Part shown: positions 1 through 5,448 of the stretch, piece after piece | Layout: the number at the start of each line of letters is the position of its first letter | How positions within the stretch are numbered: the first letter of the stretch is position 1 | Assembly (NCBI GenBank): GCA_050010255.1 | Contig: JBEKLJ010000217.1 | Location: 1-5,599, forward strand | Reading direction: 5' to 3' | DNA length: 5,599 bases | Source: JBEKLJ01 sp050010255 | Lineage (GTDB): Bacteria > Acidobacteriota > Terriglobia > Bryobacterales > Bryobacteraceae | Program-made: the position numbers and the translations under genes | Notes under the pieces: model-generated | The model's input: the letters and a program-made list of their open reading frames with translations, nothing else | The model's database searches: none | What the model was told of the DNA's origin: nothing

Positions 1-978
1 CAGCTAATCCTCGATCCTGCATGCGGTACCGGGGGCTTTCTGATCGCCGCCATGAGCCACGTGATCGAGGCCATCCGTAAAGGCGAGATGGCGCGCTGGG
101 GCAACAACGTCGAGCGTGCGGAGACAACGATCCGGCAACGGGTCACGCGCTTCGCCGACAAAAACATCGTTGGCATCGACTTCAACCCCAACCTCGTCAA
201 GGCCAGCAAGATGAACATGGTCATGAACAACGATGGCGCTGGCGGTTTGTTTCAGGCCAACTCGCTCGCCAGTCCCGCGACGTGGGAGGACGGGCTGCGT
301 ACGAGGAATATCATAGGGGAGGTCGACGTCGTGCTCACGAACCCGCCGTTTGGCTCCAAAATCCCCGTTGATGACCCCGCCATTCTGGAAAAGTTCGATT
401 TGGGTCATATCTGGAACTACGACGCCGAGTCTGACCAGTGGCGCATGACCTCCAACATCCAGAAATCGCAGCCGCCAGAGATTCTGTTCATCGAGCGCTG
501 CGTGCAATTTGTGAAACCAGGAACCGGCCGCGTGGCGATGGTGCTGCCGGACGGCATCCTGGGAGCACCCGGTTTGGGCTATGTGCGGGAATGGCTGCTC
601 ACCAACACCCGCATCCTTGCGAGCATCGACTTGCATCCCGATACCTTCCAGCCAAGCGTTAGTGTGCAGACCAGCATCCTCGTTCTGCAACGCAAGGCCC
701 ATGATGAGATCGCTTTTGAACAGGCGGCGGGTCAGAAATGTGATTACAACGTCTTCATGGCAATGGCCAATCACGTCGGTCACGACAAGCGCGGAAACAG
801 GACCTACGTTCGCGACAAGAAGGGCAACGAGATCGCCGAGGAACTGGAGGAACTCGTCAAGGAATACGACGACGGCAAGCCTGTTTACCGCAGGCAGAAG
901 ACCCAGCGCAAAGTCGTTGATGACAACACGCGGCAGATTGCGCAGGAGTTTCGGCGATGGTTGAGCGAGCAAGACTGA
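1..978 (+). CDS. hsdM: N6-adenine DNA methylase (type I modification subunit, HsdM-like), 5'-truncated
   Basis: This protein transfers a methyl group from S-adenosylmethionine to adenine N6 in DNA, working with the specificity subunit encoded next. The reading frame is open from base 1, so the N-terminus is missing. The visible 325 residues begin just before the AdoMet-binding motif DPACGTGGFL (bases 13-42). The catalytic motif IV NPPF lies at 340-351. The stretch from QPPEILFIERC to VLPDGIL, about residues 157-184 of the visible part, is typical of HsdM proteins. The C-terminus is charged and helical, as in subunits that contact HsdS. The stop at 976-978 lies inside the next gene, a 22-base overlap that implies one operon. 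The missing part could be the usual HsdM helical domain or a fused nuclease domain, as in BcgI-like enzymes. The methylase call is firm; the exact subtype is not. Confidence 0.93.
   Translation, partial: QLILDPACGTGGFLIAAMSHVIEAIRKGEMARWGNNVERAETTIRQRVTRFADKNIVGIDFNPNLVKASKMNMVMNNDGAGGLFQANSLASPATWEDGLRTRNIIGEVDVVLTNPPFGSKIPVDDPAILEKFDLGHIWNYDAESDQWRMTSNIQKSQPPEILFIERCVQFVKPGTGRVAMVLPDGILGAPGLGYVREWLLTNTRILASIDLHPDTFQPSVSVQTSILVLQRKAHDEIAFEQAAGQKCDYNVFMAMANHVGHDKRGNRTYVRDKKGNEIAEELEELVKEYDDGKPVYRRQKTQRKVVDDNTRQIAQEFRRWLSEQD
944..948 (+). promoter_or_regulatory. Ribosome binding site for the specificity subunit
   Basis: AGGAG lies inside the end of the methylase gene, 8 bases before the ATG at 957. 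It supports that ATG as the true start even though it overlaps the methylase stop. No separate promoter is expected here, so the two genes are probably co-transcribed. Confidence 0.7.
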
Positions 979-2408
979 GCCCACCGCGCCCAGAGGCTCC
1001 GAACGCGTGGCCCTGGCATGAGGCGAAGTGGGTGTCGCTTCCGGCTTCCACCATGATGTCCGGCGACCGTCGGCTTGAAGCGGATAACTATCTCGGCACC
1101 GGCTATGGCGTCCGTCTCGCGATAGAGAGCAGGAAAGAAGGCTGGAGTCGCCTCGGGACACTCGCTCGTACTTGGCAGCCGTCGCGTCTTAAAGGGATTC
1201 AGGTCAGCCGCGGATTCGGCACTCCCTTTTTGGCAGCCACACAAGTATTTGATCTGCGGCCGACCCCCCGAAAATTCCTGTCGCTAGAGCGAACCGATGA
1301 CGCCAAGAATCGATTCGTCCGTTCTGGCCTCATCCTCGTGACCTGTTCCGGTAGTGTTGGGCGCACGATCCTTGCATATCGACCGCTTGAAGGCGTGCTT
1401 GTATCTCATGACCTGCTGCGGGTCGAGCCGCTGAATTCCGACCACTGGGGATGGCTCTACGCGTTCCTCCGCTCACCGAAATGCAAGGCAATCATGACTG
1501 CCGCGCAGTACGGCCACGTCATCAAGCACCTCGAGGTGAGTCATCTCGACGCGCTTCCGGTTCCGGACGTTGACGAAGACCTGCTCCCTGAGTTCACGCG
1601 GGGCGCTGAACAAGTATTGAACAAGCGCGACACAGCATTCGACCTCATGAAGGAGGCAGAAGACCTGCTTGATAATGAGATCGGACCCGTCAAGCCGAAA
1701 GAAAACGCGGAAGTCGGCTTCAGCGTTCGCTCATTCGCCCTGCTCGGAGGCCGGCGCAGGCTGGAAGCGGCGTATCATCATCCGACCGCCGACGCGATTC
1801 TAAAACGCTTCCAGAAGTTAAACCTGGCCTCGGAGCCGCTCCGCGAGGTCACCGAACGCATATGGTGGCTCACTCGTTTTAAGCGCGTATTCGGCGACGA
1901 GGGCATGCCCTACATGAGCGCCGACGAGCTCTTTTCGGTGAATCCGTCCATCACCAAGCGGGTCATGGTGGAACAAGCGGAGACCCCAGAAGACTATTAC
2001 GTCAAGGCTGGCTGGTTGGTAATGGCCTGCTCGGGGCAGACCTATGGTCTGAACGGCTCGGTCTCGTTGTTGGACAAGCGGCATGAGCAGAGCTTTTTTT
2101 CTCACGACATAGTGAGGATCATGCCCCGCAAGGACCGCATCCGTCCTGGTTATCTTTACGCGGTGCTCGGACATCCGCGTCTGGGGCGACCACTCGTGAT
2201 TCGTCACGCCTATGGAACCTCGATACCACACCTTGACCCCGGCGACGTTGCGACCATTCCCGTAGTCCGCTTGGCTGAAGAAGTCGAGAACGCGATTGCC
2301 GATCGCACGGAGAAGGCCGTGAGTCTAAGGGCCGAGGCTGACGAAATCGAGAATGCATCAGCGGCGCGCGCCGAGCAGGTCATCGACGACTTCCTGCACG
2401 CAGTCTGA
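957..2408 (+). CDS. hsdS: Type I restriction-modification specificity subunit (HsdS-like)
   Basis: This subunit recognises the DNA target and directs the methylase to it. The 483 residues form two similar halves, the usual HsdS plan of two target-recognition domains separated by helical spacers. Half 1 begins near the RRLEA motif (residues 38-42) and half 2 near RRRLEA (266-271). Matching blocks follow: LVTCSGSVG (127-135) with LVMACSGQTYG (354-364); VSHDLLRVEP (149-158) with FSHDIVRIMP (381-390); GWLYAFLRSP (165-174) with GYLYAVLGHP (398-407); and IKHLEVSHLDALPVP (189-203) with IPHLDPGDVATIPVV (423-437). Helical, charged spacers follow each recognition domain (about 208-240 and 438-480), as in the HsdS arms that bind the methylase. 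ATG 957 is supported by AGGAG. The length fits an intact two-domain subunit. The recognised bipartite site cannot be read from sequence alone. Confidence 0.92.
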   Translation: MVERARLSPPRPEAPNAWPWHEAKWVSLPASTMMSGDRRLEADNYLGTGYGVRLAIESRKEGWSRLGTLARTWQPSRLKGIQVSRGFGTPFLAATQVFDLRPTPRKFLSLERTDDAKNRFVRSGLILVTCSGSVGRTILAYRPLEGVLVSHDLLRVEPLNSDHWGWLYAFLRSPKCKAIMTAAQYGHVIKHLEVSHLDALPVPDVDEDLLPEFTRGAEQVLNKRDTAFDLMKEAEDLLDNEIGPVKPKENAEVGFSVRSFALLGGRRRLEAAYHHPTADAILKRFQKLNLASEPLREVTERIWWLTRFKRVFGDEGMPYMSADELFSVNPSITKRVMVEQAETPEDYYVKAGWLVMACSGQTYGLNGSVSLLDKRHEQSFFSHDIVRIMPRKDRIRPGYLYAVLGHPRLGRPLVIRHAYGTSIPHLDPGDVATIPVVRLAEEVENAIADRTEKAVSLRAEADEIENASAARAEQVIDDFLHAV

Positions 2409-2430
2409 CGGCGGTTTGGGAGTTCACATG

Positions 2431-2450
2431 TCCCAGCGGTGACCGCGGGA
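2431..2450 (+). other. Hairpin just after hsdS
   Basis: The arms TCCC and GCGG pair with CCGC and GGGA around a TGA loop, with one bulged A. The hairpin starts 22 bases past the hsdS stop. It is followed by an A-rich run rather than a T-run, so it is not a classical terminator on the + strand. It may protect the 3' end of the mRNA or be chance. Confidence 0.4.
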
Positions 2451-2524
2451 TTGAAAAAACCCTCTATGCATATGGCTAAGGGAAAATGTCTTCCCAACGG
2501 ACGCATTTCAAGAGTCGATACCGC

Positions 2525-2540
2525 TCGCGCGCACGCGCGA
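2525..2540. repeat. Perfect GC-rich inverted repeat
   Basis: TCGCGCG and CGCGCGA flank a CA centre, giving a stem of six pairs with a four-base loop in RNA. It is followed by AAAAA and no T-run. Together with the repeat at 2550-2589 it forms part of a structured stretch after hsdS. Confidence 0.5.
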
Positions 2541-2549
2541 AAAAGCATG

Positions 2550-2589
2550 TCGGTTGCCACGAGATCGCGGCCAGAAATGTGGCAACCGA
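2550..2589. repeat. 11-bp perfect inverted repeat with 18-base centre
   Basis: TCGGTTGCCAC at 2550-2560 is the exact reverse complement of GTGGCAACCGA at 2579-2589. In RNA it would form a strong stem-loop. In DNA it could be a binding site for a dimeric protein. There is no T-run after it. It is the longest perfect inverted repeat noticed in the window. Confidence 0.65.
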
Positions 2590-2592
2590 ATC

Positions 2593-2671
2593 GGGGTCGT
2601 TGGCACTGGGATCGGGGTCCGGGCGGGGTCCAACTTCGTCGAGGCTGGACTCTGGGGTGCGGATGGGGTCC
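2593..2671 (+). repeat. GGGGT(C) unit cluster with a canonical G-quadruplex motif
   Basis: Five GGGGT units start at 2593, 2614, 2625, 2654 and 2665, and four of them continue as GGGGTC. The spacings are 21, 11, 29 and 11 bases. Within the cluster, 2608-2628 reads as four G-tracts of 3, 4, 3 and 4 separated by ATC, TCC and C. This fits the G3+N1-7 quadruplex rule on the + strand, so an RNA from hsdS readthrough would carry it as well. The role is unknown. Confidence 0.55.
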
Positions 2672-2700
2672 AGATCTCGTGCGCGTGAGTCTGGTTTTTT
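2670..2700 (+). terminator. Rho-independent terminator downstream of hsdS
   Basis: CCAGA (2670-2674) pairs with TCTGG (2690-2694) and CTC (2676-2678) pairs with GAG (2687-2689). Two G-T wobble pairs extend the stem to a GCGC loop (2681-2684), and T2675 is bulged. Six T bases (2695-2700) follow the stem directly. This is the classical intrinsic terminator layout for + strand transcription. It lies about 260 bases past the hsdS stop and would end either the modification operon or a separate RNA from the gap. Confidence 0.65.
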
Positions 2701-2759
2701 CAAGCACAAACACCTGTAAGTTGTTGATACCAGATCCCTGAGAAGGTTGGCGTTCCCGC

Positions 2760-2802
2760 CTCGATTCGGCGCCCTGCGATTGCAATCGAGTGTCCGAATT
2801 CG
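2760..2802. repeat. Cluster of nested palindromes
   Basis: This stretch contains the 12-bp perfect palindrome CGATTGCAATCG (2777-2788) and the 8-bp palindrome CGAATTCG (2795-2802). It also has a 7-bp inverted pair, CTCGATT (2760-2766) with AATCGAG (2784-2790), and a 6-bp pair, ATTCGG (2764-2769) with CCGAAT (2794-2799). Such dense dyad symmetry suits an operator or a recombinase site. It lies about 200 bases before the recombinase unit. No protein is shown to bind it. Confidence 0.4.
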
Positions 2803-2974
2803 AGCAAGCAGAGAGTTCCAGGAAGATGTGATGTCCGTGTGGTGCGATGGTGATCTACAAACCCTCCCATGGTTAGCGCACGGTTCGAGCCGGACACCTT
2901 GCCAACACTCTGCGTATATAGTTCACGTAAGCCCACCAGACAGCGCGTCGACCGCTAGGCGGAGATCGTTGTGG

Positions 2975-2989
2975 GTGTCGAAGCGACAC
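2975..2989 (+). promoter_or_regulatory. Hairpin immediately before the small ORF start
   Basis: GTGTCG (2975-2980) and CGACAC (2984-2989) flank an AAG loop. The stem ends four bases before the ATG at 2994, where a ribosome binding site would normally sit, and no clear Shine-Dalgarno sequence is visible there. If that start is used, the hairpin could limit its translation and, through coupling, that of the recombinase. Confidence 0.35.
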
Positions 2990-2993
2990 GACC

Positions 2994-3257
2994 ATGCGAG
3001 CCCTCCGCCAGCCTCGATCAAGCCAGAAGCACCGGAGAGATGTGCAGGCTCGCGATGGGTCTGATAGTGGGCCTTCGATCGCTCGGCTCTTCACGCCCTC
3101 CGAACTCGATCTCGACGAGCTCTCCGAAGCGATTCGAGCGCTTCTGGCGTGCGACACCGCGCCAGCAGGGGCTGAGTCTCCGACCCGGCCACCGGCGGAC
3201 TTGCTTTCCCTTCGCCCCCGAGGGACTCATGTGTTGGAGGCGACCGAAGAACCCTGA
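2994..3257 (+). CDS. Small hypothetical protein coupled to the serine recombinase
   Basis: This 87-residue protein matches no family I can name. The basic N-terminus (residues 1-20) is followed by IARLFTPSELDLDELSEAIRALLA (about 29-52), a likely amphipathic acidic helix. A Pro/Ala-rich linker comes next, and then the C-terminal segment ADLLSLRPRGTHVLEA (about 68-83). The main evidence that it is real is its end: TGA at 3255-3257 overlaps the recombinase ATG as TGATG, a typical translational-coupling arrangement. Upstream the frame is closed by TAA at 2928-2930, and ATG 2994 is the only ATG before the conserved-looking part. GTG 3042, with GGAGAG two bases before it, is an alternative start giving a 71-residue product. 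It has no membrane segment or signal peptide. It may be an accessory or directionality partner of the recombinase, but that is inference from position alone. Confidence 0.6.
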   Translation: MRALRQPRSSQKHRRDVQARDGSDSGPSIARLFTPSELDLDELSEAIRALLACDTAPAGAESPTRPPADLLSLRPRGTHVLEATEEP

Positions 3258-5302
3258 TGGCCGTTGCCGTATACGTCCGCGTCAGCACCGAGGAACAACG
3301 AGAGCGCCAGTCCATCCTGACCCAGCGCGAGTTCGCGGAGCGCTACTGCCAGTTGCACACTCTCGCGGTCGACCGCGTCTATGCCGACGACGGCGTCTCC
3401 GGCACCGTTCCCCTGGACCAGCGCCCCGAAGGCGGCCAGATCCTCAAGGATGCCCAGCTCGGCAAGTTTGACCAACTCCTCGTCTACAAGCTCGACCGCC
3501 TTGGGCGCGAAACCCGACTGATCCTGAATGCTGTGGCGGACCTCGAGAAGCTCGGTGTACGCATCCGCTCGATGACCGAGGAGTTCGACACTGGCACCGC
3601 GACTGGCCGCCTCATGCTCACCCTGCTTTCCGGCTTCGCCTCGCACGAGCGCGAAGTGATCCGCGAGCGCTCTGTCGCTGGCACCAACCGCGTCGCCGAA
3701 GCCGGGGGTTGGCTTGGCGGCATCGTGCCCTACGGCTACCGGAAGGTGGGGGAGAAGCGGGACGCCCACATCGTCATCTCCGAGGAGCCGATTCCAGGTC
3801 TGGCGATGTCGGAAGCGGACGTGATTCGCGAGGTTTTCCGCATGGCCGCGGTCGAGCGGAAATCCTGTCGGGTCATAGCAACCCGGCTGAACGATCTCCG
3901 CATCCCGTGCGCCTACGTTCGAGATGATCGCCTGACTATACGGGGCAAGCGGAAGCAGCGAACATCCGGAGTGTGGCGCGCGGGCCGGATTCGAGGGCTG
4001 ATCACCAACAAGACCTACATGGGCATCCACGAGTTCGGCAAACGGGCGGTCAGCCAACGTCCGGTCATCTCGCGGGCGGTCCCAGCCATCGTCACAGAGT
4101 CGACCTGGAAGAAGGCCCAGAAAACGCTCCGGGACAACTTCCTGTTCAGCCGGCGGAGCGCTCGGAACCAGTACCTGCTGCGGGGCCTAATCAAGTGCGG
4201 CCTGTGCGGTCTGACCTATATCGGCGTCGCCGCCAACCGGCCCAACGGGAAACGGGAGTTCTACTATCGCTGTAACGGGGCCCACTCCCCCTCGGTCTAC
4301 TCGAAGCTGGGGCGGTGCCAGGCCAAAGCAGTCCGCGGCGACCACCTGGAACAGCAGGTGTGGTCGGACGTCGAAACGCTCCTGCGCAATCCCGAGCCGG
4401 TCCTCCAGCAGCTTCATGCCCGGCTGGAATCGGACGCGAAGGGCTCCGACCAGATCAGGAAACAGGTCACGCGGCTGGAGGGTTTGCTCGCCCAGAAGGC
4501 GGCAGAGCGCAGCCGGGTGGTGGGCTTGTTCCGCCGCGGCCGATTGACCGACGCCGATGTGGACGCGCAGATGGACGAGATCGGCAAGGAGGAGACGGCT
4601 CTGGAGGCGCAGGTTGCCGAACTGGGCGGCAGGATCGCGGGCGCAGACTCAATCGGCGCGTCCCTCGGCTCCGCGCAGGCGCTCCTGGAACAGCTCAGGA
4701 AACGGCTCGACGAGCCGGTCTCCTGGGAACTGAAGCGGCACCTGATCGAGGTCCTCGTGGGTGGCATCCGGGTCGATACCGTCGAGGAAGGCGGCGTCAG
4801 GCAGACCAAGACCACGGTCACCTACCGCTTCAGCCAACCCGACCAGCCGATGCCGCTCGTGTTGCCGCAGTCGTACCCCGGCTCGCTGATCCGGATTCCG
4901 ACCCAGCCGCAGACGGTGGGCGATCATATCCGGCGCCGGCGCTTGGGGCTGAAGATGCTCCAGAAGGATGTGGCGGCGCAGATCGGGGTGGACAAGACGA
5001 GCGCCTTCAACTGGGAGGCGAACACGGCTGCGCCGGAGATTCGGTACATGCCGGCCATCATTCGGTTCCTGGGGTACAACCCGCTGCCCGAGGGCACGAC
5101 GTGGGGTGAGCGGCTGCTGCGGCAGCGCACAACGCTTGGGTTGTCGCAGAAGGAAGCGGCGGGCCGGTTGGGCGCGGACCCGAGCACTCTGGCGCGGTGG
5201 GAGAAGGGCGACGCGGAGCCGGTGGGGACGGCGCTGCGGCGTGCGGAGCGGTTCCTGGCTGGTGAGGAGCAACCAGCCGCAGCCGCGCGCTTAGCCGGGT
5301 GA
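3257..5302 (+). CDS. Large serine recombinase with C-terminal tandem helix-turn-helix domains
   Basis: This enzyme cuts and rejoins DNA at specific sites through a serine-DNA intermediate. It could integrate, excise or invert DNA. Its 681 residues read in order: resolvase catalytic domain (1-145) with YVRVS and nucleophile Ser10, the YKLDRLGR motif (77-84) and the EREVIRERS helix (131-139); recombinase DNA-binding domain (about 150-290); zinc ribbon with Cys314, Cys317, Cys339 and Cys354; coiled coil (about 393-485); and a beta segment (about 490-525). Added to this usual plan are two XRE-type HTH domains, about 553-606 and 616-667, each carrying a W-E signature after its recognition helix (NWE, RWE). 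ATG 3257 places Ser10 normally. A weak GAAGA lies 6 bases upstream, and the start overlaps the preceding stop, so translation is probably coupled. The target sites are unknown. The extra HTH pair may add DNA specificity or autoregulation. Confidence 0.93.
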   Translation: MAVAVYVRVSTEEQRERQSILTQREFAERYCQLHTLAVDRVYADDGVSGTVPLDQRPEGGQILKDAQLGKFDQLLVYKLDRLGRETRLILNAVADLEKLGVRIRSMTEEFDTGTATGRLMLTLLSGFASHEREVIRERSVAGTNRVAEAGGWLGGIVPYGYRKVGEKRDAHIVISEEPIPGLAMSEADVIREVFRMAAVERKSCRVIATRLNDLRIPCAYVRDDRLTIRGKRKQRTSGVWRAGRIRGLITNKTYMGIHEFGKRAVSQRPVISRAVPAIVTESTWKKAQKTLRDNFLFSRRSARNQYLLRGLIKCGLCGLTYIGVAANRPNGKREFYYRCNGAHSPSVYSKLGRCQAKAVRGDHLEQQVWSDVETLLRNPEPVLQQLHARLESDAKGSDQIRKQVTRLEGLLAQKAAERSRVVGLFRRGRLTDADVDAQMDEIGKEETALEAQVAELGGRIAGADSIGASLGSAQALLEQLRKRLDEPVSWELKRHLIEVLVGGIRVDTVEEGGVRQTKTTVTYRFSQPDQPMPLVLPQSYPGSLIRIPTQPQTVGDHIRRRRLGLKMLQKDVAAQIGVDKTSAFNWEANTAAPEIRYMPAIIRFLGYNPLPEGTTWGERLLRQRTTLGLSQKEAAGRLGADPSTLARWEKGDAEPVGTALRRAERFLAGEEQPAAAARLAG

Positions 5303-5304
5303 TA

Positions 5305-5333
5305 GCCGAGGCTTGTTCGGCGAGGACATCCTC
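5305..5333 (+). other. Two adjacent hairpins after the recombinase stop
   Basis: GCCGA (5305-5309) pairs with TCGGC (5317-5321), and GAGGA (5322-5326) pairs with TCCTC (5329-5333). They begin two bases past the recombinase stop. No T-run follows, so an intrinsic terminator is not shown. They may be a weak or Rho-dependent 3' end. Confidence 0.35.
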
Positions 5334-5414
5334 ACTTAGCTTCCTGGCGTTTGCTGGTGGGAACGGGATTTCGCAACAGGCAGCTGATTATGCACCAGGG
5401 TGCGGGAATCGGCT

Positions 5415-5426
5415 CCGGCGCGCCGG
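5415..5426. repeat. 12-bp perfect GC palindrome
   Basis: CCGGCGCGCCGG is fully self-complementary and lies 22 bases before the ATG of the last gene. A smaller inverted repeat, GCACC-AG-GGTGC, is at 5392-5403. It may be an operator, or chance in GC-rich DNA. Confidence 0.4.
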
Positions 5427-5448
5427 TTACGCTGCGGTTCGGATTACG

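Larger units (their letters stand above)
2409..2993. other. Non-coding gap between the modification operon and the recombinase unit
   Basis: No convincing gene was found on either strand over these 585 bases. Candidate frames have arbitrary composition, no family resemblance and no good ribosome binding site. The first 290 bases hold a chain of inverted repeats, a run of GGGGT units and an intrinsic terminator. The last 290 bases hold a palindrome cluster at 2760-2802 and otherwise nothing recognisable. A promoter for the recombinase unit should lie in this second part, but no good pair of -35 and -10 boxes is visible. An AT-rich patch TATATA at 2915-2920 is the weak best candidate. An insertion boundary could also lie here. 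Confidence 0.6.

Noticed and set aside
4..1161. Long open frame on the minus strand across the methylase
   Set aside because: It mirrors the methylase gene, whose motifs are unambiguous on the + strand. High GC content opens antisense frames. The minus frame shows no recognisable domain.
957..2408. Invertible hsdS with repeated recognition-domain cassettes
   Set aside because: The two halves are related only at the protein level; no long nucleotide repeats or second hsdS fragment are visible in the window.
2431..2460. First hairpin after hsdS as the operon terminator
   Set aside because: It is followed by an A-run rather than a T-run, while 2670-2700 has the full stem-plus-T layout.
2870..2905. 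A GGTTCGAGCC string resembling the T-loop of a tRNA
   Set aside because: The flanking bases do not form a proper 5-bp T-stem, and no acceptor, D or anticodon arms can be built around it.
2899..2922. Possible promoter TTGCCA ... TATAGT
   Set aside because: The spacing between the boxes is only 12 bases, well short of the usual 16-18, and no better -35 box fits the AT-rich patch.
2210..2936. Minus-strand frames in the gap after hsdS
   Set aside because: They are low-complexity Pro/Arg-rich or patchy translations crossing inverted repeats and the terminator, and they have no ribosome binding site or family resemblance.
2747..3064. Plus-strand frame of 105 codons in the gap
   Set aside because: The composition looks random, and the frame overlaps the better supported coupled small ORF and the palindrome cluster.
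2971..3471. Plus-strand GTG-started frame with GGAG six bases upstream
   Set aside because: It runs 200 bases into the recombinase catalytic domain in another frame and becomes Arg/Pro-rich there, as expected for a shadow frame.
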